NCBI GenBank assembly: GCA_037013685.1
Contig: CM072908.1
Span: 4,663,001-4,727,000 of the forward strand
Source: Acridotheres tristis
Lineage: Eukaryota; Chordata; Aves; Passeriformes; Sturnidae
Direction: 5' to 3'
Length of the DNA: 64,000 nucleotides
Shown here: piece after piece, positions 24,106 through 36,720 of the stretch
Position numbering within the stretch: position 1 is the stretch's first letter
Layout: each line of letters opens with the position of its first letter
Position numbers and translations under genes: made by a program
Notes under the pieces: generated by a model
What the model saw: the letters and a program-made list of their open reading frames with translations, nothing else
The model's database searches: none
Told to the model about the DNA's origin: nothing

Positions 24106-26106
24106 TCCGTGCCCCACAGACTCTTGTCCCCGCCAAGCTCAGCCCTTGCAGTGTCTGCCCGGCTCTGGCTTTGCCGTGTACTCTGCCTCCCTCTCCTGGT
24201 CTGTTCCCAGCGATTCCATAAATTTCAACACTTTGGAGCGCAGCACGAGCTGCACGGGGACATTCGTGCGTTTGAGGTGCCCAAATCCTGTAGATGAAGG
24301 AGGAGCCCTGGGAACCCTCCCCAGCCCCGGGTCCTGTGCTGAGGCTGCCAAACCCCCCCTTGCCACGGCCCAACAAAAGAAAAGAGAAACAGCCCAGCCA
24401 AAAACCCCGAATTCCCCTTCAGATCACAGGAAATCAGAGCCCACCCATTTCTACTCAGCCTTTCTTAAAAGAAATTATCACAGTCCCACTCATTAATAAT
24501 TTCGGATTTATTACAAAATACCCTCCCCAAGGGAAAGGACGGGGGCAAGGCACCTAAGCCACATTCCCTAATTCAATCAATGTGAACGAAAGCTGCAAAC
24601 CTCAAGTGGAACATTACCCAGCTGGATGAGAGTTAAGCAGAACAAAATCCCTCTCTCCCCAGGGCAAACACAACTTTCCTGGAGTGCAGGCACACAGCAC
24701 CGGGCAGTCCCAGTAACTGCGGCCAGCTGGGATAGAAAAGCTGAAAGGGAAGGGGGGAAAAAAGATTAAAAAACCATCTAAATTCACTATTCTACTCCCA
24801 AGGCAAAGCAGCAGCCCCAGCCTGCTTTGGGGCTTTATGTAGATAAGTGTGAATGTGTGATTAATGCTCGGCAATAGTCAGAGCTGGAATACAGTAAAAT
24901 GCTAAGATCAATAGGATAATTAGCATTAGATGTAATTAGATCCACACAGTTGGATTCTAGAGAAGCTAATTTGTATTTTAAACTTTCTTGTGTGCCTTTT
25001 GACATCAAAGCTGGAGATTATCTTTACTTTGCTTTTTCCTCCCATGTGGTGAACATTACAATATTAAATGGTAGGAAGACCCTCACAAAACACTGGCACA
25101 AATTCCATCCATCTCTGAGTCTAATGAATATCAAATTTTAACTAAAATGCTGAACTTCACGGGGAAAAAAATTTCTTACTTCTGAAATGCCTTCTCTGAG
25201 ATTCCTACCTGTGTATAATAAATCTTCACAAGAGTTAATATCATTTAAACAACTGTGAATGTTAAATTACCCTTCTAGTTCATTTACAGTTTGCCTTGAG
25301 GATAAAAGCTTTGTTTTTATCTGCAAAAGCAGCATTTTGCTGTTTACAGGAAACAAATCTCACCTTATCAATTTGTGTGGCAAATTTATCATTTGATGTG
25401 TTTGCTGCACTTAACACATTATTTACTAAAACCCTGAGTTTTGAGAAGGGGGAAACAAGAAAAATCTCATCTTTGCATTAAGAAATGGAATTAAGAAATA
25501 GAGGACATTCAGAAACACAAATGCCAGCACAATAAATAAGTCTTTTTCTTGCTTTTGTTTTTTAAAGCAACCAGTTCAGCAGGGGCTGCCATCCCCAGCC
25601 TGACAAATCCAGAGGAATTGGTGATGATGGATCATTATTTTTCAAGTCACTGTGTTATTGGCATCTTAAGCACACAGCAAACCGATGGGTAAGCTGGTGA
25701 AAAACCAACTGCTCTCAGGTCTGCAATAGGCCACTGGAAACATGCTCCCCAAGCTGAAGAAAAAGTAATTTAAAATAGGAAAGAAAAATGAAAAAAAAGG
25801 GGGGAAAAAGGGGGGTGGAAAGGGAAAAGAGTTTTATATTTCTTGGAGAATAATTGTGCTCTCAGAATACATTCAGAGAAATGCTTTTTTTTTTTTTTTT
25901 AATTGCCAAAACCTTTTTACTTCAGGTATTTAATGGGAAGTCAGGATCCAGGCTGGAGCAGTTTTCCCACAGCAGGAGCCACCAGGCAGCACCACCGGGG
26001 GTCAGCACCACACACCAAGAATTTATGCTGTAAAAACCAACTTTTCTAGAAAACCACAGCTCTTCAGGGTGTGGGAATTGGCCACAGCCAGGCACAGGCT
26101 GGTGCA
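24106..26106. other. Mostly non-coding stretch
   Basis: A GC-richer piece at 24.1-24.4 kb has an exon-like minus-strand frame. The remainder is AT-rich unique DNA with a T-run at 25887. Confidence 0.5.
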
Positions 26107-26385
26107 GAGCTGGATTATTTCGTGAGATTAGGATGGATTATTTAGCGAGATTAGGATGGATTATTTAGCGAGGTTAGGATGGATTATTTAGCGAGGTTAG
26201 GATGGATTATTTAGCGAGATTAGGATGGATTATTTAGCGAGATTAGGATGGATTATTTAGCGAGGTTAGGATGGATTATTTAGCGAGGTTAGGATGGGTT
26301 ATTTAGTGAGATTAGGATGGATTATTTAGTGAGATTAGGATGGGTTATTTAGCGAGGTTAGGATGGGTTATTTAGTGAGAATTTT
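26107..26385. repeat. 23-bp tandem repeat, about 12 copies
   Basis: Very uniform copies of GGATTATTTAGCGAGATTAG with GATTA/GGTTA and GCGA/GTGA changes. The low divergence suggests recent expansion. Confidence 0.95.
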
Positions 26386-26740
26386 GGCAGTGGTGGATAG
26401 AGCTGGTTTGTGAGAGTCCTTTGCCATCATTATCTGCTCATGGGTGAAAAACAGAGGAGGAAGCTCCAACTCTTCACAGTCATAAAAATGCCATCTTGAT
26501 TTAACCTGACTCATAACTGGAGTCTTCCCAGACTTTCCAGAAGCTGGGAAAGATGGATAAACAGAGTGAATTTATGTGCTCAGAGCTGTGGGGTGCCACA
26601 TTTAAGGGAACTGAGGTGCCTTTGCACCCTCCCCATGACCCACCAGGCTCCCAGTCCAGGCAGGAAAAATCAAACCTTTGTTTAAAGCCTGCAAAAATGA
26701 CTGCAAGAGTCACTGAGCACACAGTGCTGCTGCTGCTGCT

Positions 26741-27012
26741 GGAATCCCAGAATCCCAGAATGGTTTGTGCCAAAAGGGACCTTAAAGCTCATCCCATTCC
26801 ACCCCTCCAGGGGCAGGGACACCTTCCCCAGGCTGCTCCAAACCCATCCAGCCTGGCCTTGGACACGTCCAGGGATGGGGCAGCCACAGCTGCTCTGGCC
26901 TCAGCACTCTCAGAGGGGAGAATTCCTGCAGTTTATCCATTCTCACTCTTCCTCCGGCAGGTTTTAGCCATTCCCCCCATCCTGGCACGAAGCCCCTCTC
27001 CAGCCTTCCCAC
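26741..27012 (-). mobile_element. CR1-type LINE 3' fragment (antisense)
   Basis: It begins with the repeated AATCCCAGAATCCCAGAATG terminal octamers, then AAGGGACCTTAAAGCTCATC and CCAGCCTGGCCTTGGACAC. It continues further 5' than most copies here. Confidence 0.85.
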
Positions 27013-30000
27013 TCAGCAATCCTCAGGGCTCCTCCTGGCAATCCTGGGGATGAGTTGTTGAGTTCTGCAGCCCCTGGCAGCAATTTCTACCCTTGGTTTG
27101 GCTCCTGCAAACCCAGGCTCGCCATGAGCACTTCTGTAAGAGAACCTGAGCAGCTCAAACAAGGCACAGGGGCTGGTTTTTATCCAGATGCTGCAGACAG
27201 AATGAAACTTCATTTTGCTCAAACTCACAGCATCACATGCCTTTTGTTTTGCCAAACCTTAACAGACACACTCTGAATTCCTTGGAATTCAACTTTTTTA
27301 CTTTTTTAACCCTTTAGCGAGGGCAGCACTTCCAGTCCCTTTATGAGCACCAAGGACACAGAATATAACAAACCAACATCGCATTGCTCAGGTGATTGGG
27401 CAAGCAGGAACAAAAGGAGCAGTGGGAATAGAAATAAACTGAATTCCCTGGGAGTTGCTCTGGCCACAGGGGAGGGGCAGCCCAGCTGGCAGAGCAGTGC
27501 CAGGGGTGACTCGTGGCCTTAGCCCAGCTCTGGCTGCTGTGCTGAGCCCTCACAAAGGTGCTGCTCTGAACCTTCTGAGCCTTTCAGGATAATTCTGCAA
27601 AAATGAAACATTCCTCATCTGCAACCCCCTTGCCACAGCCCTGGGGGCTCTGCAGAATAAAACCCATCCATTGCTCCCTCCCAGCCCCTTTTCTCTTTGC
27701 CAGAGCTTTGATGATGCTGCATTTCTATTTCAAGACTAATGGAATCAAACATATTTCCTATTCAAGCATAGTTTTCCCATGTTTAAATTTCATACAATGT
27801 ACTTCATTCCAAGCCAAGATAACATATGGAGATTTTGAGGCTATCGTACTCCAGCTCTTTAGGAATGTTTAATTTTGGAATGGCTCATGTGGTTTTTATT
27901 CATCATTTCAGCCATTGCATTAGCCAGGAGGGTAAAGCACAAAGGCAGGAACCTCAACTTTGTTCAGCTGATTTACCAGTTAAATTCATGATGGCCTGGA
28001 TGTGCTCTAGTAAAATACTTTCATTATTTCATATCAGAATTTAGGAAAAATATCCATTTACACGATTCTCAAAAATTCCCACCTACCATAAAATAGGATA
28101 AAGCCAGAGCAAAGACAAATGCTTTGCTTCAGGTCTTTCATCCTCTTTACCATTCTAATAATGCAAGGCCATTAAAATTGCCTCTAAGACCTCCAAAGAA
28201 AGAATAAGAACTAATTCCTGTTTGTAGCTGCAAGTGTAATCACATTCATGTTTTCAGTTCATTATTTTGGTGTCATAAAAAACATGAGGGTTGCAATTGC
28301 AGGGAATTATTACATCCATATACTCTGCTGTGAGCATGAACTGACAAAACCAAATTAGTCCATCAGGAGGGCAGATGAACACTGCCCATAATTGAATGAG
28401 GAATAAATCAGCTCACAAGTGCTCTATACACAGATGCTGTAATAATGGAGTCTGCTATTGAGATGACAGGGAACAATTTATATTTAATTTATGCAAAAAA
28501 ATATTGTTCAATATTTTCCCTGTTTTCTGTTGTTGGTTTGGCTTTGTTTGTTGTTTTTTGGGGTTTTTTTTCAGAATTTGGTAGCACACAGCAGTCAGAA
28601 TATTTGGGAAAAGCTTTTCCTTGTTGTTTTAAGAATAACCCCCTCCTGCTGTGCATTCTGTAAATAGCTGCAGGTACATATCCATAATTCCACACTCAGT
28701 AACACATCCATGGTCCCCCCCTCAGTGGCTGCTCTGGGCTGGGCTGGTTTCAAACACACGAATCACCTCTCCATGGGACAAGGGACAGGGTGACAGAGGA
28801 GCTGCCTGCCCAGGGACAGGGGGATGCAGATGCACAGGGCAGGGCAGCTCCCAAATCCTGCTGCAGCTTTAACCACAGCCCAAAACTCCTGCTGCTGCTC
28901 TGGGCAGGAAAGCACCAGATCCACAAGGAAATGGGGATTCAGCTCCAGCCCAGCTTTTATCATCTCTTTAATACCCACATTCCTCATTTTTGGACAATAC
29001 TGGGTTTTTTCTCCCCTCTTCCAAGCAGGTGCAGTCCCTCACCCTCACCAGCTGCTCTTTCTGCTGTCCTGATCCCTGTCCTGTGTTCTCAGCCAGGCTC
29101 AGCAATTCCCAAGAACTTTTCCAGCCTGGGATAAATAAAAGCAGGAAATCCTCTCAGAGATAACAAAACTTCCAACCTGTTCCACCCCACTTTGCTCACT
29201 GAAACAGGGACTCCACGGTTCTCTCAAGCACCTCATGTTGATATTTATAGAGCATTACCAAGGCCTTTTCTTTGGTGCCTCTGTCCTTCAGGGCCCAGTG
29301 AAGCTCCCCAAGCAAACAACAACAGCACAATGTTTAAAAGAACATTTCAACCATTTAATAAATGTTAAAAGAACATTGTAGAGCAGTAAAAGCCACAGAC
29401 AGCAAGTGGGCTCCATCCATTGGAGCACAGTCCTACCTAAGGAAGTGAAAAGAGGGAGATAAATGTCACTTCTTTTTATCCCTAATAACAGCCCATTCCA
29501 CTGGGAAAAAAATAAAAATATTTGTGATCTTCCCGTTTAATTTCTGTGCCCCCCAAATCTATTCAGCTCAGGCAGGAGCACATCACCTGTCAGGGAGGAT
29601 TTTTACTCATTGCTTTTGTGGGAAGAGGTAAATGCTGTTTCCTCCTAGTGCTGGAGCTGGCCCTGGAGACAATCAGATTATTTTGTTCTCCTCTAAAACA
29701 CAAAACTCCAGGGGCTTCTCAAGCAGTTTGTTTCTGATACATTTCTTGTCATGTCAGAAAAACGGGTTTGGTTTTGACAAAAATGACACTTCCTTCTGCA
29801 CCAACACACACAGGGTGATTCAGCCTGGCAGGAACGTGCACAGAAAGTTGGCAGGGATTTTATTCTGCACTCAGGGATTTTATTCCACACATTCTCAGGC
29901 ACTACAGTGGTGGGCACAGATTTATGTGGCTGCTGCTGAAGTCTGACAACACCAGCACATAAACCCAGACCACAGCTCTACTCAGGGAACAGAAACTTCA

Positions 30001-30174
30001 AGAGCAGTCAGACTTAGTCAAAGGAAAATCCCCAGCCACAAAATCTGACAAAACAGAGAAATTGTCAATTTTGGAATGCTGCAGTCAGTAACTTTCTCTT
30101 CCAGGTGCTGGCCAGCAACACAACAGCCTCAGGTCCCTGCCCTGTGGGGACAGGACAAGAAATTAAGGGTTCAA

Positions 30175-30412
30175 ATTGAAAAGGGGACATTTAGGTCAAA
30201 TATATGGCGGGAATTCCAGGCTGTGAGGGTGGCAGGCCCTGGCACAGGGTGCCCAGAGCAGCTGTGGCTGTCCCTGGATCCCTGGAAGTGTCCAAGGCCA
30301 GGCTGGAGGGGCTTGGAACAACATGGGACAGTGGAAGGTGTCCCTGCCATGGCAGGGGTGGGATGAGATGGGTTTTAAAGTCCCTTCCAACTCAAACCAT
30401 CTCATGATTCTT
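30175..30412 (+). mobile_element. CR1-type LINE 3' fragment
   Basis: GGCACAGGGTGCCCAGAGCAG, GGATCCCTGGAAGTGTCC, TGGCAGGGGTGG and CCTTCCAACTCAAACC in canonical order. Confidence 0.85.
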
Positions 30413-30882
30413 TGTCTGATCATCACCAGTCAGTGATTCCCCACCTGGGAGGACCAGGTCACCAAATCCATCTCACTTCACCCACCTGACACCTGCTCCA
30501 GTTTCTTATTTTCCCAAAACTCGTTAATCTGACCTGAGGCACAGTAATTAAGCCAGGCTGCTGCAACAACATTTGAAAACATCTCCAGCATGCACACACC
30601 CCCTCTCCTCCTGGGAGAGCAAATGAAACAGCTTGTTACCATGAAAGATTTATTACTGACTAATGCACGTAGGAAACCTGATGCTCTGAGTGCCAGACAC
30701 ATTCCCAGCCCTGCTTCCTTGGGGCCTCAAACCAACTGATCCAAGCAGGTTTTGTGCTGACTGTTTTCTGTTGTCCATGGCAGACAACAAGAGCTGTCAC
30801 TAAAGCTTTGCTCAGATGCTCTGGGAGCTGGAGCTCTGTAATTCAGGAAACCCAGCAGCAGAAATAACCACGGTTTTGAGAT

Positions 30883-31022
30883 TAATCCATCCCTGGAAGT
30901 GTCCAAGGCTGGGGCTTGGAGCAACCTGGGATAGAGGGAAGTGTCCCTGCCCATGGCAGGGGTGGAGAACAGGATGGGTTTTCAAGCCCCTTCCAGCCCA
31001 AACCAGTCTGGGATTCTGCAGC
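30883..31022 (+). mobile_element. CR1-type LINE 3' fragment
   Basis: CCCTGGAAGTGTCCAAGGC, TTGGAGCAACCTGG, CATGGCAGGGG, CCCTTCCAGCCCAAACC and GGGATTCT. It lies 0.5 kb from the previous copy, same orientation, but starts at a different point, so it is a separate insertion or a broken duplicate. Confidence 0.8.
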
Positions 31023-31782
31023 ATCTCCCTCAGTGCCTGACAGGCACTGCTCAACTCAGCCAAAACTGCATCGCCTCTGCTCTGCCTCAGCTCCACGAAA
31101 ATGGTTTGAAACCAGATCCTGTTTGATTGAATTAAACCATGGAAAAATGCACAAGGGACTTAAAGGCACAAAATAAGAGAGCACAGATGGCCAATGGTCA
31201 TCTCAGCCTCAGTTTAGAAGGTCAGAGATTTCCTTCTGCATCTTATCAGGGGCTGAAATTTTCCCATTAATCACTTTTTTCACACCTAACAGCCATCAGA
31301 TTTGAACTCTGTTTCAAGGAGCCCAGCTCCTGAGAGAACCTCCACCCAGCTCAGGGGGCACAGAGCAGGTCTTTTTAAAATACTATTTTATTTGTTTAAA
31401 AACCATATTCAAGCACCAGATGAAGGAATTCTATGTTGCATATTCCACGCTTTGTTTACAAAACAAAATCTTTGCAGAAGATGCCAGACCAGGTGGGATT
31501 CCAAGGATTTCATGCTTCATGACAAATACTTTGCTTAAATAATTCCACATCAATCTCACCTCACATTCCCCTTGAGAGGAACTGGATCAAGAGCTGTAAA
31601 CTACAGATGGGGAGGGGGAAAGGCAAAAGCTTTGAGCTACATGACTTTAATTTCCATAGAAAAACTCCTAAGGATTTTGTATCATGTCCTTAATTTTCTA
31701 CTGGAGGGGGATAGCCAAGCCAAACTCACATCCATTTGGGGAGCAGCCACCAGAGTGGAATCCAGAATGCATGTAATGGATA

Positions 31783-31808
31783 ATATATATATATATATAT
31801 ATATATAT
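31783..31808. repeat. Short AT dinucleotide run
   Basis: About 13 uninterrupted AT units; a simple microsatellite. Confidence 0.95.
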
Positions 31809-34800
31809 GTAATGGAAATACAATATGGAAGAGATTCACTGCAAAATCCTAAGGTCAGGATGAATTTCAAATTACTTTCTTGTTCACATCTTGAATCAAG
31901 TTCCTTATTTCATAACCAATGGAAAATTAACTGGCAAGATATAAAGAAAAAGTATTGGGGGCCTAACAAATCAGCAGCATCTGAGAGCCAAGGAATTGAT
32001 GGAAAATGAAAATTACTCTAATGGAGCAGTGAGTCAGAAAATAATGCATAGATGTAAGGCCAGAAAACTGCAATACACCAAACAAATTGCTTGGAATTTG
32101 CCCATGTATAAAATAAATGGTTTCTCTACTAAGCCTAATTCTTCCAGAGAGCATTCAGCTCTCCTGGAGATCAGGTCTCACACCATATATTCAATATTTC
32201 ATGGGAAATCAGATGGAAAATATTCTTCAAATTCCTAGTAACCCTCATTTTAAAGTTTGATAGTGACAATCATAAATCCTTCAGACTTTTTTTTTTTTTG
32301 GTCTTTTTTTTTTTTCTGACATGAACAACTGGAGTCTTTCATTTGGGTATTAGCAAAATTTATAGCACAAACATGTGCCAGATTCGAATCTGTGCTTCAA
32401 GCAAGACCAGCACTGCCTGGCAGGCACGAATTTCTTCTGGGATCAGAAGATTCAGGATGGGGCTATGAAGCCAGCCCCTTTCCCAATTACTTCTTTTGGA
32501 AATAACCAGCCTTGCAGTTAGGCTGGAAAAGGCAAAACATCACCCACCCTGCATGGCTTGTCAAGGAAAACAGAAATTTATTCCCTGAGTGATCCCAGGC
32601 AGATCCCAGGCAGGAATTACAGCCCCTCCTTTGGGAATCACACTCCCACTAAAGGTGGCCATGTCCCAGGTGACACTGACAGATCTCTCAGGCATCAGCC
32701 AAATTTAATGCCTGCCACAGTGAGGATTTGCTGCCTTGGGAAACTGGAGTTTTGTCAGAGAACTCTTAAAGGGGGGAGCTCAGCCAGCTGCAGCCTTCCC
32801 ATCCCCACCTGAACACCCAGCTGACCACCAGGAACACATCCCAGCAAACAAAGTCACGGAGCTGTACTAAACTGGTGAGGGAAAGGGCAACAGAATAAAG
32901 TGGGAAGGTAGAAAAAGAACTTTCCAAAGAGCATCCCATGTGCTGTGGCAGCAAATGCTGCTGCAGAGGTTGAATACAGAGCAAGGAGCTGTGCAGGGCT
33001 CCCAGGCACACTCCCAGACTGACACTGTCATTACTGAAATCTCCACAAGCTGTGCATGGATAATCAGCCAAGTGTGCAGAATCAGCTGCACAAAACCCCC
33101 CCAACTTCCCAAGTCTTACATCAATGGGAACGAGGTGCAGCTGGCAAGGGGGAAGGTGACTTCCAAACATTCAGTATTTGGTTTTCAGAGCAAGTTACTG
33201 AAGAGCAGCACCGGGATGTGTTTGCAGGGGGGCATCACACCCCCTCTGGTTTCTGCATCAAGAGCAGATAATGCTACAACAACCCGAATCACACTTTGCA
33301 AGCTGAGCCCAGCTCTCCTCTCGTGTGCTTTGGAGGAGAAGTGTCCTTAGAGCACAGGCAGAACCTGCAAAAACCACGAGATCCCTGCAGGTGGTACATC
33401 AAAGAGTGCTGCCAAGCCTGTGATCTAGCTCAAGCTCGGCAATTCTCCAGGCACAAAATCTGACAATTAAGACCAGCACCTTTATCATTCAGGCACATCC
33501 CTGTGCTGTTAAGGAGCCCAAATGTCACCAATGGCAGTGATGTGGTCCTGGGCACCCACAAACCTTTCTGGTGAGATTTGGGCTGTTTGGGTCAGAACTT
33601 GGCTCCTCATGGATTGTTGTTGAGGGGAACCACAGGGGCAAAGTCTGGGTTTATGGTTTGTAAAGGCACTTGCACAGCCCTCCTCAACACTGAGCCCTTC
33701 TGTGGCCCTATCCCAAAAGAGTCAGGAACCAGAGCTTGGTGTCCCAAAGCTGTACCCACTGCCACCTTCGGGCATCCTTCCTGCCCTGTCCATCAACACA
33801 GGCACATCCTCAGACACTCCAGCTCAAGGTCTGCTTCCAGGAGCACTGAGTGTGCCTGGCCACTGCTGCAAGGACAGGAAACTCACAGGAGCATCCATCA
33901 TACACTGAAATCCCTCTGGATGTCACTGACATCCATGGCAATCATCCTTGCATTGCATCTCACCTCGTACCCGAGAAATCATCTAGAAAATCCTACCAAG
34001 ATGATCCCAAGAGTGAAGAAAATCTTCTGGTTGACTGACTAAGATGGGATTTGAAAACCCAGAAATCTCGGGTTTCCTTTCGGGGAATTTCTCTCTAAGA
34101 AAGGGAAAGGAAAACAAACCCAAGGAAAACTACCACCTGTGTTTTCCCACCTCGTTGGTCTTGCTAATTTAGGAAACAAACTGCTCACCCAGAATCAGAG
34201 CTTTCTCCTACATCTCTTCCTTGGGTAAGACCTGACACAATGGATCCACAGCCTTTGGGCTGATCCCAGGACATGTCATAGGAAAGTTTAATACCAAACC
34301 CTCTTGAAGATCTGCCTGACATTTTCTCGGAGGCAGCAGAATGATCTCAAGCTTGATTAACTGATTAGCAGCCAGTTAATCAGTCACCTAATGAGCCATC
34401 CTCCCAGCTCTACCTGTGAAAGCTTGGGGGAAAGAGCAGAAATCCCACAGACACCTGCAGGAAACTCTAATACACAGTGTTTTTAATGTCACCACAGAAG
34501 TAGAAACATATAATCCAAACATCATCAGTCACAGAACTGGCTACTAGAAGAGAGAGAAAAGAGAGGAAAAAAGGATGGGACATTTTACAGGACAAATTTG
34601 CCAGGATACCTGCACCAGCACAAAGAGTAATAAGAAAGTACCAGTAGATCTGAGGAAAACAAGCCCTAAAAACTCGGAGTAAGGGTTGTTATGGCATCAC
34701 TGCACAAACTCAGGTTTCTCCATGGCTCTAAGTAAACAAACACACCCTTCCTCAGAGCTAAATGTCAGCAAAGATAGGAAAATAGGGGTACATTTTGTAA

Positions 34801-35317
34801 AATCCCTTATCCAATCTCTTAAACTTGGGGACCCAGGGATGAAGGGGAATGTGAGTGCACGGCTCTGGGGCACCTCACAGACCGGTGCTTCAGAGCACCT
34901 GTGAGGAACAAGAGGCAAAGGTGGAAAATTTTGGATTAGTCACGTTCCACACCACCTACTTAACAGCCAAAAGGCACAGATAAGAAATAACCAGGTCCAT
35001 CTGTAGAGAGTTAGAAGTGCATGAAAACACCTGGGAAAAAGAACAGAGCTCCCAGGTGCTACAGAAACACAAACAACCATGGAAAAAACCCACTTTGTCC
35101 TTCACAGAGCTGAATACCAAAGCAGATATCCACATGCTGCAGCAATCGCCCTCCAAAGCAGCAAATCAGCCTCCAGTTAGAACGTCCTTGTTTTGAAACA
35201 CAAAAATCACCACACGTGTTTTGTTCACATTCAAAGGTAACTTCCAGCACCAGGGAAAGAGCAGCTTCTTCCAGTCCATGTCAACCCAAACCCACAGAGC
35301 CATCCCAACCCTTCTCC

Positions 35318-35366
35318 TGTTTGTAAATAATTGGGCACAAAATAATTGGGCACAAAATAATTGGCA
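35318..35366. repeat. Three tandem copies of AATAATTGGGCACAA
   Basis: Three near-identical copies, the last lacking one G. It lies just downstream of the likely first exon's donor. Confidence 0.85.
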
Positions 35367-35540
35367 CAAAGCTTTTGAGTGGTTTCGGGGGTAGTCAAGG
35401 CCAGTGTGCAAATGCTAAAGCGGTCACCCCAACTTTCCCTTTGGAAAACACCAGATTTTAGGGAAGAACTTGGGAGACAGAGCAGGAGAGGGACAGCAAG
35501 GACATGGCAAACCGGGATGTGGATGTAGCTCCTCTCTTAC

Positions 35541-35661
35541 CTGCTTCCATGAGCTGGCACTGCTGCCCGAACACTTGGGAGAAGGTGACAGGCGCTGCAG
35601 CAGGGCTGGAGGTGGCCGGGGGCGAGTCCATGGCTTCCCTGCAGTCCCGACTGTTGGTCAT
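35541..35661 (-). CDS. Likely first coding exon of a gene starting in a CpG island
   Basis: On the minus strand an ATG at 35659-35661 opens 40 codons plus one base, ending at GCAG|GTAAGA, a near-perfect donor at 35540. A second ATG at 35629-35631 has a better start context (GCCATGG) and would give 30 codons; either could be used. The peptide is Ser/Pro/Ala-rich, then TFSQVFGQQCQLMEA. There is no signal peptide or known domain. The exon sits at the edge of a CpG island and on the same strand as PRDM2, about 12 kb downstream. KAZN lies next to PRDM2 in tandem in vertebrates and has several alternative start exons; a phase-1 end would fit joining to a common Val codon there. That identity is inference. 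The exon could instead start the unnamed membrane-protein gene whose exons lie at 19.4-19.8 kb. Confidence 0.5.
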
Positions 35662-36720
35662 GGAGCAGAGCCCGGAGCTCCGAGCCCTCCTGTCCCCCAC
35701 GGCTCCTCAGCAGGGCAGGAGGAGACACCCAGGGAGCAATGGAGAGATGCCAGGCTGCTCCCTGCCCTCTCCCCGAACCAGCGCACGCTTTCAGTTGAGT
35801 GCCATCGGTATTTTCGCGGAGCAAACCAAATGTCTGCGCCTCTCCCAGGAGCTTCTCCCGCGTCCTGGGCAGGTCTGGTGGCTTCAGGCACGAATTAGCC
35901 CCAGGCACTGAGGACTGGCCCCTTGCGGGCGATCTGCCATGGTCAGAACAAAGTCTTGGGGCTCTTTTCCTCTCCCGAGACGCCCAAGCCCAGCGGCTAC
36001 CTCGTCCGTGAGCCCGGACACATCTCCCGCAGCAGCACGGCAGTTTTCCCACGCCAGGATGCGGAACCTCCGTCCTTGCAGCCCCGCTCTGCCGGGGATG
36101 CCCGGGCACCGGGGGATCCCCTCCGCAGGGCTCCGGAGCTCACAGGAGCCTCCCCGGGGATGCGGCCAGGGCTCCGGGGGCTCTCGGCATCAGCCCCGCC
36201 GCTCGTCCCTTCCCCACAGCCCGCTCCCCCCTTCCCGCAGCCACAGCGGCGAGGGGGAGGAGACTGGAGCCACGTTCGGGAGCATCCTCAGCCCTGCTGC
36301 AGTGCCTGCCCGGCCTCCTCCTCCTCCTCCTCCCTCTCCCTGCCCGGATGCAGCCGCTGCTCCCGGAGCGCGTCTGGAGGCACCTGGGGATGCTGATTCG
36401 GGCAGGGAACAACGACCCGGCTGCCTTAACCCTCTCCTGGCTCTATTAACCCTCTCCCGGCTGCTTCAATCCCCTCCCGGCTGCATTAACCCTCTCCTGG
36501 CTCTATTAACCCTCTCCCGGCTGCTTCAATCCCCTCCCGGCTGCCTCAATCCTCTCCTGGCCTCCCTTAACTCTCTCCCGGTTCTTCAATTCCCTCCGTC
36601 CTGCATTAATCTCCTCCCGGCTGCCTCAATCCCCGCCTGCCCCCCGGGATGCTCCAGGGAAGGAGGGATCGAAGCTCCCAAACCTGCCCGCGGTGCCCAT
36701 GGCTGCGCATCCCGCAGGGA
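35560..36720 (-). promoter_or_regulatory. CpG island / promoter region
   Basis: This is the only long stretch outside PRDM2 that is both GC-rich and visibly full of CpG dinucleotides, while the flanks are CpG-poor. It contains GC-box-like and CCTCC-repeat sequence and overlaps the likely first coding exon. On the minus strand the 5' UTR and start site would lie between about 35.66 and 36.4 kb. No TATA box was seen. A 21-bp minisatellite occupies the distal edge (36418-36640). Confidence 0.65.
36418..36640. repeat. 21-bp minisatellite inside the CpG island
   Basis: About ten copies of CCCTCTCCCGGCTGCTTCAAT with CTG/CCG and GCATTAA changes. A 63-base higher-order pattern (three units) is repeated at 36419 and 36482. 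Confidence 0.9.

Larger units (their letters stand above)
26386..35540. other. Non-coding stretch / probable intron of the CpG-island gene
   Basis: Three CR1 fragments, an AT run and unique sequence. One weak 63-base exon candidate lies at 32809-32871. If the exon at 35.6 kb is real, this is its first intron. Confidence 0.5.

Noticed and set aside
33578..34042. 154-codon plus-strand frame considered as retroviral remnant
   Set aside because: No motif of gag, pol or env and no LTR ends seen.
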